Source of the DNA: Alentia gelatinosa
Lineage: Eukaryota > Annelida > Polychaeta > Phyllodocida > Polynoidae
Assembly: GCA_950022655.1 (NCBI GenBank)
Contig: OX465581.1
Coordinates: forward strand, 106,065,125-106,129,124
Length of the DNA stretch: 64,000 bases
Direction of reading: 5' to 3'
Part shown: piece by piece, positions 1 through 14,800 of the stretch
How the letters are laid out: the number at the start of each line of letters is the position of its first letter
How positions within the stretch are numbered: the first letter of the stretch is position 1
Program-made: the position numbers and the translations under genes
The notes under the pieces: model-generated
What the model saw: the letters and a program-made list of their open reading frames with translations, nothing else
What the model was told of the DNA's origin: nothing
Database searches by the model: none

Positions 1-2770
1 TACAAATCATTCTTTATTGGCCATGGTTATTTATGCACTTCCTAGTTGTTTACATTGAGCATATGTTACCAATAAAAGGGCTAGACCGTCGGCCAAGGCT
101 ATCTTTCTTTCTTTGGTCTCCAAAGAAAATAATAACAATAATCCTGTGGAGATATGAAACACCCATTAGACAGAAGTCTGACATAAAGATCCTATGCAAT
201 ATACATGTAAAATAACCACACAATGATTTCGGCAGTAGCAATAGAATATGAATTGAAATATATTATAGAGTCCTAGACTTTACAGGCATCGGATTGTATC
301 GGATTCTGTTACATCCCAAGGGTGATTCTTAAGCTCATAGTAATACTCTGAGTGGGGCGGGGGGGTCAATAGGAAAACCCCAAAGATAGATGCATTATTC
401 TGACCATTTTAGATCTCAGCTGAGGCCATTAAGTCATTTAGAATAGCTCTATATGCAGGAACGTCTGGCGGATTGGCCCCTAGTCCCCTACCCAGGCCAC
501 TAGCCTTGGATCTTGAATTCTTTTTAAAGAAATTTCCCAGTCCCACGCCTGACCTTAGGTATCCCCAGAATAAATGAGTTATTGCCTACTTAAACATAGT
601 TATATATACTTGTCACTATGATTTTCAACGTGTATGCATTTCATAGATTCGATCACCACCCTTGTGGTGTAAAAGAACATTGAGAAAGTCTGGTGAGAAC
701 CTGCGATGATTAACTGGACGTTAAATCCAACCAACCAACCAACCAACCAACCAACCAACCAACCAACCAACCAACCAACCAACCAACCAACCAAATCAAC
801 ATATATGATATCATTTACGTTCAGGGCTGAAGAAGTGATTCCCGAGTTGCGCCCACGACATGGCACGGAGATGACCGAACAAAATGATTAAGATGCTTCA
901 AAAATCTTTGCAAAGATTGTCAAATACTACCTGTGTTGGACAACAACCCGATCTGTTTAAGTCTGTAAACAATTATAACAGACATATTAGTCCATTATGG
1001 TCCACGTTATGGTCATGACGTTGGTTGTAACATAAAACATGTAAGGGTCCTTCTTGTTTTATATTACCCACCCCTTCATTGTAATGCTATCCTAAAGCAC
1101 CAATTGCTCACTATCGGTGTACATGTCCCTGCTTGTATGTTCATTGTGATTGTTTGCCATTGGTAGCAATGGATAGAAAGAAGCGGTACCGTTATGAATC
1201 ATTTGATAGATGATGGTGACAATGCTATCTGTTTTTCGTAAGGAAACCCAAACTACAATCGTAGATCCAGTATTTGTTGTCATTGTCTTTCAATGTGAAG
1301 TCAAGATGAGGCGAAAGTTATATTTTCCACCTGTTTCCAGTGAGGTATTTGCATCAAATAAGGTTACTTTAACAGGGATGCAAGTTTTCTGACAAATGAC
1401 GGAATTCTGACATTTTATATACACCGGCAACATTAAAATATATATATCGATTCATAGCCATTTTGTTACGAATAAATGATTCTTTTTATGGTTTTTTTAA
1501 ATTTCCAACATTATCCTGTGTACCACCTTTTATTCCTGCTTAGCGTTATTCCCACAAGTATACATTCTTGAATTATGATACTTGGTGGATCACCTTGACA
1601 AATGTTGTTATAGAATAGGTCACTAAGGCATATTGATGGCATGTGTACCCATAGTAATGATTACCACTTAGTGCAACACTCCATGACGATGCAGGATGAC
1701 GTGCACCTCTCCATGTTCACTAAGTATTATGATCGAATCATGATAACCCGGCGAACAGACATCCCTTGACAAACCCATGCGGCACGTGTTCTTTTCCATG
1801 TTCCTCCGTGTGTCAGAACTAAGATACCAAAGAGGATAGATGTGCGTTATCGATTGTTATAGTTAACCGCCATACGCCTGGAACATGATACCCCATACAT
1901 TGGTAAACATAGACACCTCGTTATCTCTGGCTACAGCATGTTGATATGTACGTCGTGCCATCCTTTCTTAAGCCGTCCATCACGCCAACACAATCACCAA
2001 TCTGGGCAGATAACCCCATTCGATAGCAGGCTTATCGAAAATTACAAATAAACATATCTCAAAAGTTCTTGTGAGCTAGGGTATACTAACAATTCAGTAA
2101 TAAAAGATTAAGATTGCCGTATGTATAAACTTGAAATGTGAAAAGAAAACATGGATAGAGGAGTAGTAGCTATCTAAAAACTTGTGTGATATTGCGCCAC
2201 GGAGGATTTTAACGTATAGCTGTCGGATATTGTGTCGGATAAAACTGCTTATGAGGCGGCTCCAGAATAACTTGCTCAGTTCAGAGTCACTCTTTTCTAC
2301 GCCTTGATACGCCTCGAAGTCTCGAGTACACCACAAAAGTACATTGTTTCACGTACATGTATATACATGTAATATGTTTTAGGGAGGGTAATGAAGCTGA
2401 TCATAGCAAACAATTCTCCAGAGTACAGAATCCCTCGTGATACAGTACATTATACTTAGCCCACTGGTCTACAGGCCTGGGTTCGTGTCACGCTATCTGG
2501 AATAGATCTGTACCATCCCGGAAACCGTAAGACTGATGACGCGTTACTGCCATATTCTTTGGTCAGTATATGATTGATGTGTGATGCTCGAGTTCTAGTT
2601 AAGTCCCAGCGGTCACGTTCTTTGCCCCCTCCCTCCACCCTCAGGCGGAGCTACTGTACGTGCGTGTTGCTATGGCAGCGGTCCCAGGTCTTGTGATATG
2701 GAAGGGGGCCAAACGCTGTGATTATACAAGTAAGGGACATTTGGTGCAGGTCGCCCCCAACCGCAGCCAG
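1..2770. other. AT-rich non-coding DNA
   Basis: Apart from the (CCAA)n microsatellite listed separately, I see no coding region, RNA gene or mobile element here. Open frames are short and show no recognisable protein motif. The last 300 bases become gradually more GC-rich towards the CpG-rich patch that follows. Confidence 0.6.
727..794. repeat. (CCAA)17 tetranucleotide microsatellite
   Basis: Seventeen uninterrupted CCAA units. The array is long enough to be polymorphic. The Val-Gly-Trp-Leu repeat polypeptide that can be translated from the opposite strand is an artefact of the array. A short relative, (AACC)4, lies at 8127-8142. Confidence 0.97.
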
Positions 2771-3119
2771 ATGACGTCACATCCCGAGGATACGCAGGGC
2801 ATGGTAATTCGGATGGAGATATGTGTATTGTCATGATAGACACGAATGTCTACATTGAACATGTAGGGTATTGTTTTTACGTGCTGGGAGGCTGCTGGCA
2901 TATCGTGAAGAACCTTAGATGTGGGTATCAAGCTCGGTTCATTGCGATATAGGCCAGCAGTACACGTTGAATAAACACAAGACTGCCTGGGGCTCCAAGC
3001 ACAAGTACGTGCATGATCCATAGGATTTTGGGGCCAACTTGAACGTAAGATGTAAAAAACAGGGAGATAGATATCAGGAAGTTGAGCGCAATCACTAATC
3101 AGAGGTAGTCTGCAATAAC

Positions 3120-3800
3120 AAGATGTCATCAAGCAGCCGAAACCAGCCGGCGCGCCGCTTGTATATATCTGCAGCCGACACGGCACTTTTCGTGACGTCA
3201 TCAGTTTGGGGGGGCTGCCTCGCGTGGTCACGTCATCAGTTTGTGTGATACGGCGTTGCTGTCGACGTCGCGGTAGCTTAGAGTAGAGCAGAGGCGTCCG
3301 TGTTTCGGGACTGGCGGCGGATCCCGAGGGAGGTGCGGAGAGCCAGTCCAGCGGGCACGGAGCACCGAGCGGGGAAGCGTGACTACAGGCGGCCAAATAT
3401 TGCTTCACAATCATATATCAATAGCCGGCGGCCGCCTGCCATTGTAGGTCGCAGGCGGCGCTGATAAAACGCGACGTTTTCACTCAAACAGCGACCAGCC
3501 TGCGGTCGGCACGCGCGCCCGGAAACCGGCAGCACGCACGCGCAATCAATGTCGTAATATGCGCGGGAGGCACGCGGGCAGCCAGGAGGCGCGTGCCGGG
3601 CGGCGCGGCGCGGGGAGCGGCGCGGGCCCCCGGGCGGAAGGCGGACGGAGGGCGCCGTGTTGGGGAACGTGCGCTCTCCATGGCGCCGTGTCGCCTCAAT
3701 CAACAGGCGCGTTAATTATTGAAACACGCGCGCGTGCAAAACTGATGCTCCTCTTGGTAAATTTGATCAGCCAGCTGGCTGCAAGGGTGGGGCGGTGCAG
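3120..3800. promoter_or_regulatory. CpG-rich patch with duplicated CRE-like sites
   Basis: A GC- and CpG-dense block within AT-rich surroundings. It holds a direct repeat of a CRE-like site followed by the same tail: TGACGTCATCAGTTTG at 3193-3208 and TCACGTCATCAGTTTG at 3228-3243, 35 bp apart. A further full CRE, TGACGTCA, lies at 2772-2779. CRE is the binding site of CREB/ATF bZIP factors. This could be a promoter or enhancer of an unseen gene. No TATA box or convincing first exon was recognised. An open frame of 230 codons on the minus strand crosses its edge but shows no domain or protein-like pattern. Confidence 0.4.
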
Positions 3801-5500
3801 GGACGGGATGTGAAGAGGAAGGGGCTCACTGTGCATGCCCTGTGGTAGGGGGGTAGGGTGGAGTTGCACCCTGGCAGTCACACCTTGTCTTTTACTCCTG
3901 CGTAATATGATGCTAGGTTCGAGGAAAAAAACGTTTGAAAAAATAGTATCGATATAAGAAAACCCCACCCTAACCCTGTCTGCAAATTACCACATTAAAG
4001 TAAGGCCACAGATGAATAGAGAATAAAAGGGCCTCCAGTTCGAAGTTATTGGAAAAAAAGGGTGGGTGGGGTGAGTACTGTTTTATGTAGGTCAGAGTTT
4101 GTAGCAAATGTGGTGGTAGTCACGATCCTTGTTCCCAATAAGGGGAAAGTATGTAGGTTTTAGATGTGTCCTAATTCACTTTCTCTTTGCTTATAATCAA
4201 TGTGAATGGCATGGAATTAATTCTTATATGCATGTCATTCATATTATTATGATTTTAGCTAGCCGAACAGGCTTCCAGCATCAGAGGAGTGCCAGGAATT
4301 CTGAAGACTTGCTTTTAGGATTTGACGTATGAAGCACACTCCTGTGTGCAAGTGGAATAAATATCAACAATCCTAATGGTAGCAATGGTGAGCAGCTCAC
4401 CGAGTAGACTGGCCTCAGTCCCTATGTCCTCCCCACCTCTCCCTGTCTGCCTACCGCCACCGCACGCCGTACCTACCCCTCCACCTGCATTCCTTTCTGC
4501 CTGGCTAACATAGTCGGAGGAACCTTACACATTGTCATTTATTTCAATCTTTAGCAAGTCTACTCACCGAGCTACATTTGCTACGTAATCCACACTGTTC
4601 TTTTTTGGGGACTTTCACCATTACTATTACTGCGACCACTACCAGTACTGCTATTGATACATGCCGCAGTTTAAGCAATTGCTGTTGAAACATGCCACAG
4701 TTTCAGCAATATAACTTCTGACAAAGTATTTTAATATCCATGGTTGGATTTAACCTCTAGGGGCATACTGCACGTGCAGTTACCATTCATTCAGTCACCA
4801 GTCTGTTGTTACGGCCACATTGTCTCAGAGCTGCGATTTCCTATTTCATGTTGAAGGTAAGACTTGCTAAGATTGTCCAATCCTCCATGTATTATTACAG
4901 GGACACACTTCTAAAATAGAGCATCTGCATCCTAAAGGGTAGCGTCGACATCAGTCATTCCCAAATTTGTACAGAGTATTTCATCTTTATTGCTCAAAAT
5001 GGAGTCTCACATCGCCCGTTCAGATATCAGTCCATCATGACTCTGTAATATGCAAAAAAAAGTTTGTGAAAAAGATTTGATTTACGACTCCGCCCACAAC
5101 TTCTCAGGGAAGCTCTACCTTATCTGTGGAAGATAATTGCCATGCTTGCTATAATAATGAAAGTAGATTCTCCATGTGACGTTATTCAGTGAATTCTGCA
5201 AAGTAAACACTTCTAGCCGCTTGAGATTAATCTAAATGGTGTACATGGTGAGAAGGGGCGATAAGAAAAAGATATGTTTGGACGCGTTACTCTATGTCAA
5301 CGAACGTGTATATTCTTATAAAAAATCACATGTACAGTGATTGTAAACATGATATCATCATAACATGCTTCTATCATACTGTTAAAGTAAAAAAAGAACT
5401 AGTACACTGTATGCTATATAGTAGTATTAGTGGGAATACTAGCTATATATATTTTAATGTAAGTAAAAACAGGATAATAGAAAAGAAGGATCACCACAGT
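3801..5500. other. Non-coding DNA with one GAGCAGCTC palindrome
   Basis: No gene seen. Two short items stand out. GGTGAGC-A-GCTCACC at 4387-4401 belongs to the dispersed GAGCWGCTC family discussed in the findings. The 23-mer at 4405-4427 matches 62680-62702 at 22 of 23 positions. Confidence 0.55.
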
Positions 5501-5511
5501 TACTCCATTAG

Positions 5512-5588
5512 GCGCCACATTGCCCCTGTAACTGAACAACGATTCGCACATTACATGGATAGCCGTATGATAGCATCTGAAAACTCTG
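5512..5588 (+). other. Weak candidate internal exon (77 nt)
   Basis: The segment ends at a good donor-like sequence (CTCTG followed by GTAAGTG, GT at 5589-5590) and begins after an AG at 5510-5511 whose upstream pyrimidine tract is poor. One frame is open and reads RHIAPVTEQRFAHYMDSRMI and onward, which has a protein-like composition but matches no family I recognise. An alternative acceptor AG lies at 5498-5499. Chance is a serious alternative, because a 77-nt open frame beside a GTAAGT is expected occasionally in 64 kb. Confidence 0.18.
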
Positions 5589-5851
5589 GTAAGTGAGGAA
5601 TATATGTGTATTTCAGATTACCTTTCATGATTAAATATTTTGTATACAGGTAACTAAGACTGTATAGGTAGGACAAGCATAAAACATGAGGTGAAATCAA
5701 ATGCCAAAATAGCCATTCCCCTTTAACAGATTATATCTGTCTCTGAGTGGTTACCGGAGAGCGATAAAAGTTACCCAAAGGAGATTGTTTGACAAAGACA
5801 CGGAGGTAAGCCTTGGCACAGTGTATTTCACATGGAGAGGCTGTCATCATC

Positions 5852-5869
5852 TGTCAACACGTGTTGACA
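5852..5869. promoter_or_regulatory. 18-bp perfect palindrome centred on an E-box
   Basis: TGTCAACACGTGTTGACA is a perfect inverted repeat whose centre is CACGTG, the E-box of bHLH-ZIP factors such as USF, MYC and MITF. The flanking TGTCAA/TTGACA arms extend the dyad well beyond the usual core. No promoter elements or exon are visible next to it. Confidence 0.6.
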
Positions 5870-8800
5870 ATATTGTCGCTCGTCCCACAAGCTTACCACC
5901 GAGCCGGTAAAGCTGGTATTGTCTGGACATGTCAGTATTTGGTGGGTAAATAGATCGTCGGGGCCCTGATCCCTTTCATCGCACGTGCTTGATCTCACGG
6001 GTGTATCCTGTGCTTGGATCCCCACAGTGGCCCCACCTGGTGACCGATGGGGCGAGCACGTAAGGCATACACACCTCTAACCGCACCTCGTCCAACCCGT
6101 TCCGTCTGGTCGCGCATGCCTTCCTTCTTGTCCCGTCTGGATCCCGCTGTTCCGCCAAGTCCCTTATGTCCTAAAACCCTCCAAGTGTATCCCATCTTGT
6201 CCTACATTTATCCACTTACAACACCTATACCTATATTTACCATCTTTTGTAATGTCTACAGACGTTCCAGTTTGAGCGATGATTCATAAGCATTTCAGGA
6301 AGTTCTGTGCAATACCCATGTCAAACGTATCTGTTGCTGGTCTAATTACTGATGCTATTTGGAAAGTGGGATTACTGCCAGTCTACCTGTAGCAAGCATC
6401 ATTTCTGCATACATATATGTCAGTAAGGACAAAAGTCAGTGCCCTTGGTGACATTTATTTCAGATTCAAAGATTGAACAAGTAAAGGTGCAGTGGCCAAT
6501 TCGTAGAATATTGTGGAAATGACTTATCGCAGTTGGTATATATGTCATATCATCTGATCCAATTGATTTGTTTGTTATCCTACAAGTCCTATCTAACCCT
6601 ATCTTGTCATGTCTCTATGAATGTTTGCCCCCTTTTCCTGCCAGTATCTTCCCTCCATCTGTACCGTAACCGTCTGTGTTTTCCCATATATGTCCACATG
6701 ATCCCGTATTGACATTCACTGGATATATGACGTCATAGACCATATAAAACAGTCCATAATACCCATAAGGGCATGGAGAACAAGATAACAATGTTAATCC
6801 CATGGAACAAAAATATCAGGGGTGAGATAAAGATATATCATTCCAGTTATTAGTATACATAGTTAGTTGCTACTATCTGGGTTAGTGATTGTGTACTCAA
6901 TGATGTTCCTCAAACTTAGAAATTGTAAGCGAATGCCTTGCAAGTACTATTAAGCCGGGGCCCCACTGCTTGCAACATGGCTACGACATGGCTATGAATC
7001 AAAATTCCCGCATCATAGCATTGTCTGAATGTTGAAAAATCTGATTTCATAGAATACCAGAGTACGAAACTAAATTACCGCATCATTGCTGTGCCGGAAG
7101 GTAAACAATTCTGTGTCGGAACACTTGTGGTAGTGTGTCAGGTGTTCAGTTGGCTCCGGTCTTACTACTATACTAAGAAACTCTTTAAGAAATCCCAGGT
7201 GAAAATAAATTTAAAATCTAGGTGGGGCCCATTGCTCCGCAGTATTCTTCAGAATGTGAGCTTCTTCCCCACCTCCCTCGTACGCAACCTTGTACTGAAC
7301 CCTCCCCTAAATTTAAACCACTCCCTTAAGTCACTACCTGCGATATAACCAGGGGATGTAATCATGGCATTATTTTGTGTATTCATTTTGTTCGTGGTAT
7401 GATTACTCAGTCGCTCCGACATCCACACTGGTCCCCTGCGATGATGGCTCGGTATGCTTCCCGCACTGCTGTTGGGGGAGCATGGAAAGGAAGGGAGCCA
7501 AAGTAAGGGGACACCTGGTCGTATATCATGGCCTGAGGTAAACACCGCTAATCGGAGACGGCTTCATGGAGATTACTCCGGGGGAATCTCTTCCTAAAAA
7601 CACCCAGTGTGCAGGAGGAGCCGTGCTTAAGGCCCCCCTTAGTTGCCTGACCCGTGGCCACCACTGCTCCACGGTTCACAGGTAGCAATCTCCGTGAGCA
7701 AAAGCCTTGTGTGGAGGCAGCTTGGAGAAAGAGGAGAATTCCCTGGCGCCACTGTTGCTCCAGAGTGCAGTTTTTGTTGGGGCGTGGGATCATATCCCCG
7801 GGGCGTTAATTGGAGCGTCAGTTTCCCAGACACTGACAATTACCAGATTTGTCCTTTATCATAACTCATGAGTCAAAATGAGGAGATACGCAAAATACTC
7901 GTATTGGTAGAGTTTACTGAAAACCTTTTGTTCCTGAGGGCAGATGAAGTGAATTACTTTCTATCAATCTAACATGTTGTACTGTTTGGTAACATGACCA
8001 TAGCTGTAAGCTTAAGGGTACCTGGAAAATACCATGTCTATATGTGGTGTGGAAAGTAAAAGAACTCTCACCTTGGTTAAAATATAAAGGGGGGAGATGT
8101 CTATCTAAATTCATTACATAGATTCTAACCAACCAACCAACCTGGAAAATAGACCAAATTATATACTTTTGTTATGGGGGATTAAAAGTATTTAGATCCT
8201 TGTTGGAATCCGTTACTGATGATACTATTTGCGTTTCCCATTAAACTATAAAGCCAATTTTAGACACTTCCTTGTAACTATACTATGGCCCCATGCCAGG
8301 TTAACACTGCTAATTTCAAAATGTCTATACAGTAGCGGAAAGAGCATAGAACCTGCTCATAGGTATTTCCCACGTAGTGATCACGTATTCCCGTCTTGTA
8401 CCTATACGTCTTCATCACGATCATCAACCCACCGAGGCTTGAAATCGCCTGATTGTACATAATCTTTTTGGTAAACACTTGCCGAAAAAAACTATGGTGA
8501 GGAAGAAAAGAACTCTAAGCTGGACTGTGTTTGGAGAGTCAGTCGGTGCGTATGCGTACACGGAATAGCGTCGCCAGTCTGCCTTGTCTTTGTCTTTGTT
8601 TGTGGACGTTTTTGTTCTGCCTCTGCATATGAATCACGTTGCTGGCCCGGAGTGTTGTTATGGTTCCTTTGCTTATACTCGTGGGATAGCGTCACTCTCT
8701 GGTTCCGTCCCTCGCGCGATCCCAATGACATCATTTTCTTTCTCTATAGTCTGGACCACATGTGCTATAATAGTCTGTCAGTGTCAAGTATTACTAAGTG

Positions 8801-11800
8801 GATGAGAAGGGAGCATGAAGGGGATAGGTTAAACAATACGAAGGGGTGAATACTCCTTTAATCACCCCGTCCTTTTCCAAACTTCCTTGACTGCTTCCAG
8901 AAAAAAGCGTCTAGCGGTTGATACCGATGATAGATAAATTGTGTTTAACTGAAGAGTAATCATCCTGGAAAAAATAATGTTATTTTTACCATGGTATCTA
9001 TTAATGAGGTACATCATTTCGTGTGGTAAAAATTTAACTTTTTCTTGGGGTCTTTGAGGAGGGATGTACCAAACGTCGGAGAAAGTTTGTCAGATGCGCA
9101 GGTCGATAGCAAAATGTAGGACAGCTACAGTGACCTTTAAATCTCTTTCTGGTCTGATCTTAATCCAGTATAGCATTGTTCGGTTGTCGTATCATTCTAC
9201 AATAGGGGATTTCTAGATTTAACATCGCCGCTCCGTACCAGCACCTACCAGTCACAACGACTGAGCCTTTCTCGTGTAAGGCGGTTGTGGCATTACGTCG
9301 TAATTTGATCAAAGTGTAAAAGGAAGTACAAATGTACTAGGTTCAATTAAAGGGAAATGACAATTTCACTTCAAAGCATTTCATTTTTGTGATCTCAGCC
9401 CAGCGCAACACCAGCTTCACATCCTAAACATTACTAATTCTTGAAATATATTATGTCCCTGCTAACACGATAGCCTGCTGAAAAAAATTCTTTGCTTTTT
9501 TAAGCTTTTATTTGACAGGAGATGCTGCTAATGGAAACAATACTACATGCTCCAAAATCATCTTCATCCTTGCAAACACAATATCTAGTTTATGTGTTGC
9601 AAATCCAGCAACGGGTTCGAGGATTACGTTACATATCCGGTCTCACATATGTCACCCTTGATTTGATACATGTTATGTACAATTATATACAGCTCTAACA
9701 TTTTAACAGTTTTGGTTTACAACACCAACAAGGGAAGTTTTATCAATGTATGAATAGAGTACAGGTCTGTTCCAAAATAACAAAATTAAGCATGGTTTGC
9801 ATTTTCGCACTTTGGTCATCACAGACCTTTAATCATGCATATCGATTTTATGAAAATAGTACATACAAGTACATATATATCAGTTCCTATCAATTTACAT
9901 CAGATCCAATTCTCTCCTTAGCTTATTTCTCAACAGAGACTTCATAGCAACACTATCTGGGATATTTCGATGTTGCGGGGTAATTGCATTTCAAAGAGTT
10001 GCAGCTTTATATTCAGTAGACGCTTTATACTTCTTTACGCGAGTGTTGTTTGGGATATCTAAAACAGGGCCATCATGTAGGCGAGTTCCCCTGGCTTGGT
10101 TTGTTGTTTCGATTGGTTACGGGCTATTTTTAGGAGATGTGATTTTCGACGATTTTCAAAAAGATCAGTTTACAAGACTTAATTAATGCTTTAGTAGATA
10201 CCCTTTAGTAGGGGTCATATAGGCCATGAAACTATCTTTGAGCATGGGTGGAGGTAAGTTTGCAATTGCAGACGACCTGCTCACGTCAATGTCCTTGTAG
10301 GCCTGGACTACCTCATCGGCAGTAATGATGATTCAATCCATTCTATTTTGGGTAGTCGTACCATTCGTATGTAAAATCTTTCTCTAGGTTCTGCCTGACG
10401 TTGCAAAAGTAGTTTTTAATTAACTCGGCAGTTTCCTGTTCAGCGACATATTATTAGGTATTGGGGTTTGCTAACTTGATGTTATGCCGGTTAATCCACA
10501 AGGATAGCCATGTAATGATAGTGAAAGCTATCTTAATATAATCCAAAATATGATTCATCTGTTCTATTTAAGTGGATTTAAAAACAAATCTATTCAAGTA
10601 GTTCTGTTCGGATTGTGAGACATGTGCAACTATAAACAGTGATGGCTGGCATCATCTTACTTTTAAAGACATTTACCTGCTCTGAACAGAGTCTACAAGA
10701 AACAATTGTCACTGACATTATAGCACAGTAAAACGCCATCAATTTTACCATTATAAGAGAAAGGATAATTTTGTCCACATTATAGTCTGATTGGCAAATA
10801 CTGACCTGTCAATCGACGTGAATCTTATTTTTTTCCAGCTTTTATATCATCGTTTCCTTATGACTCTGCATGTATATCATGTTAGAGTCGTATACATCAT
10901 TGATGCCTGTGATTGCTAGATAAACATATACGCGTGTACGTTCATGTCTCGATGAATCACAAACATACGCATCACCTATGTGTTTCCGCGTCTAGAGCTT
11001 CTATTAGGAGTGCCTGGGTAGAGTGATCGTAGATAAACATTTGTTTGTCCTCATATCACCCAACCACATCAGAATGAATCCGGCTTGACTGCCTGGTCGT
11101 GACGTCAGCCTCCTGCTGACCACCCACTGCTGTTGCTGGATCACTGTAGGCCTGATCAATGGAGCGTAAAGCACGTGGGCCACCTTATACACAGTTCATA
11201 GGAAACTGTTGTTGATGGTTATTGTTCAAATCACATTTTATGCCACAGTCCCGACCCTGGGGTGCCCAATCACAATCTGTTGGGAGATAGAGTGAGTAAT
11301 TCAGCTTTTTGATTCATGACATGGTGCCGTGGGTTTACGTCACCGTTACAAGTTTGAAATGTAAAAGGTGAGTATCATAGAGAGACATGGTTAGTGTGAC
11401 TGAATGGAATCTGTTCAGAGATATTTCTTACCAAAATATCGAGGAACCGATGTAATTCAGTCATACTCACTATGTCTTTTTATTATTATATACCGAAATT
11501 CGATTAAAATGCCATTTTCGTATTTACGCTATTTAACTATTTCAACCTCCGAAATGATACTGCACTCAGCGAATGTTATCCTATACGGGTGATCTGCTTA
11601 GTGGCGCTGCCGCGATGACTTTAGAATGTTGTTATGGAGAGTGACAGCGGGGGGGGTGTAGCAGAGATTTAAGTAAGCGTGAGCACCACGAAATATCTGC
11701 TGGGAGAGTGAGCGGTAGTAATGACGTCACATAGTAACTTTTGCTCTGAAGTCAAGCCTTATGTCGATTTCGGGTGTGTGTGTGTGTAGTGCTGGGCGAT

Positions 11801-14800
11801 CTTATTGTGCAAAGATACTTCCCAATGGAAAACGTCCGCCATTTCATTTGTTTATTTTTTAGTTCCGATAATGTCAACAGATCACGTGGCACGGACGGAA
11901 TCTTTTCTCCTAGTGCGTAAAAGTGAGACATCCGTGCACCGGTATATAATAATAGAATGTTGGACACCGTTGGAACTGCTAGACGGATATGACCAAATTA
12001 ACTGGGTGCAAAAAGTCATGACGTATCCGTGAGTCGAGGGGGAGGAACTTGAGGTTTGGCGTCGTTCAGGTTCTAGGTTATCACAGAGAACCAGCCTTAT
12101 CTATCTCTTATACTGTAAAGAAACTTTCGGTATCAGTATCATAGCCTACTTTAATTCATCTGGTGTTTATGTTTTTACCAGCATCTTGAAAACAATAGGT
12201 CTACAGTTAGGTTATTCCGCCGCAGGCTCTCTGTCCGTAGTCACAATCTATCAGTCATCAGTACAAGCATGATGCCAATCAGTATAGTGTGCTGTTTAGA
12301 GTCTTATTCCATTTGCTATTTTAAGAACCTAAAACATCCTATCCTGACTTGGAGCGATCTAAATATCTGTTATGTGCAGAATTCCTGAAATGGTTTCGGA
12401 AATGTTTTATTCGCCAATAAATTGCTGGCGCCATGAAACGAGGCCATGTTAGTGGTGATAAATTACAAGGAAAGCGTTACAGGATAATATGATTGTCTTT
12501 TTTCTCGCCCCAGATCCTGTTTGATCATAAATACAGTGCGGATGAGGATATCGTGTCGTAAGAAAGACCAGCGGTGCATGTTGCAATGCTAGTATCTATG
12601 TCATAGTCTTGGGACACTGCCCAGACTGTTGAGAGGGTGGAGCGAGATGCCGTTTGTCCAACAACAAAAGGAACGGCATTGAAACTCACAAAGCAGTCTG
12701 CCGAAGACGTACTTCGTGTCCTTGTTAAGCTGATTTACCCCCTACTTAATCTCTTTTAACCCAGGTATCTGCCTCTATAAAGCACCCTCAGGTCCAATGA
12801 AAGTGCTCCCCGCAATCCCACACCAGGCAAGGTGCATGCTCTCTTCAAGTGCACACCCACGCCTTATATGACTTTCACACCTTAGCCACAATGTTTACAC
12901 CTAATATCCACACAAAATATGGCCATGGGGCCTTATGCGGGTCAGTTCTATTAAAGCAGGACTCCGGGCAAAGAGACAGACAGTGCAGCAGAACGGAGAC
13001 TCAGGAGGTGGAGATGAGGGGTAGGAGTTGGAAGGTAATGTATACAGGGGTGGTCGGGTAGGGGGAAGGGCTTATACGTCACACCTGGCCTGGCTCGTAG
13101 CCTGAGGAGGGGTAAAATCAGGAGGACGTATGTGCGGGCAGGTAGAGTATTGTTTGCCACCCAGATCAACGTGATGACACCATCACCAACCCCCGCTGTC
13201 CACTGCTCGCGCCCACCCCTATTTCCTACACTGTGCACTTTGCGCGCCACCACTTACACCCGTCTCCCACCTGACAAACAGTAAGAGGAAAATGCAACCC
13301 ACCTAGTCTAAATGCAGAATGGCTCGTATTTATGTTCGCTGTCGACGCCATCAATCATGTCCAGCAGAATTCCTACAAATAACTGCTGTCCTTATAATAA
13401 CAGCAGACGTATGTATAATACCCGAGTATAGTCTAGAGGTTTTGATTCTTTTAGAGACGTAATTTTAAGATAAAAGACAGAAAATCGACTTGAAGGTAAA
13501 CAGTCATCCCTCGACCGGTCTTTTGGAGGTTTGCAAAGGTAATGGTAAAGGAGAGGGAAGTGGAGTGGAGTGGAAGGAGTATAAATATCAGTAAATTAGT
13601 CATGCCATAAGAATTAGATGTCAATTTCTGTATATAAGGAGTGGACTGAATATAGGTTAAAATGTCCCCCTTAGCTTGCTTTATCGGGACACAGAACTTG
13701 GTTGGAGTTAAAAAGCTGTGGCGTCCGTGGGTGGGTATTCAACAGGTATTGTTTGGCGGGATGTCACGAAGCAATGCTATTCAATGTAGACTACTTCTTA
13801 CAGTACCGCTCCATGGTCCCCACCCGTTCCTCACCGCACTTATTTTTGATAAGCGTACGACGCAGCCGACCGTGGTTAATATTCTGTTACATAGGAACGC
13901 CCTATACAAATTATCTAAAGTAAGAAGAAAATATTTGACATCCCCTCCGATGCTACCCAGCTGTGACTGCAATACTTGTCGTTTCTCATTAGTGATTTAT
14001 CACTTGAGTCATCTCTGAATTCAAGCTACATGTATTTTTAAATGCATGACTGACGGTGGAAGACACGTGAGATCCTTCGTTTTGTGTATATCAGCATAAC
14101 TTGATACCAGGACACGTCCGTCAGTAGCCTGAGGGGCGACATGGCCATAGAGCCCGGACCGTTTCACTTTTTTCATTTTTAATAACCTTAAGAACATGCA
14201 CATATCTGGTTATATGTATCCTGTAAGTAACACCTGTGGCGGGTGGGTGGGAACAGGCAGAAATTCCACATCTCATCACGATTGCTTTCTGATTTTGCTA
14301 TCATTGCGTTTCTTTTACAGATTCTTCTCCATATGCCTCGTCCTAGTATGATTGATGGGATTGGTACAGTTGTGTTTTTTTCCCAAATTGGGGAGTGTGT
14401 GGAAAATGAAAGAGTGATCATGTTGCCTATACTAGGATAGGCGCGGGGCAGGGAGGCAGTCTGCCACCTTCTGTATTGACCCTGACTACACGTGTAACCA
14501 ACCCCCGTCTCCTGTGCTCCAGCACCTAACCATCTTAACCACACATCTACCACGTCCGACGGATAAATATGTCAATTTACAAATAGTTGACATAGCGCCC
14601 GGCAGAGCGTCCCGCCCGACAGAGGGCTTGCTGGCTTGCTTCTTTTGTCGGCCGATGAGGTCTGGTCGTCTTTTGTCGTCCGCAAACCCTGGGGCCTAGT
14701 TCTGTGTCGGCTAGTTGGTCTCCGCGCATGTAGGAATGCCCCCGACACTCTGCTTCACCACCAGTTATCCACCCCCACCCCTCCTCCTTTCACTTCTTCA

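Noticed and set aside
600..866. Frame encoding a VGWL repeat protein
   Set aside because: Direct translation of the (CCAA)17 microsatellite.
2722..3414. 230-codon open frame on the minus strand
   Set aside because: No domain, no compositional periodicity and no splice context. It overlaps a GC-rich patch where stop codons are scarce.
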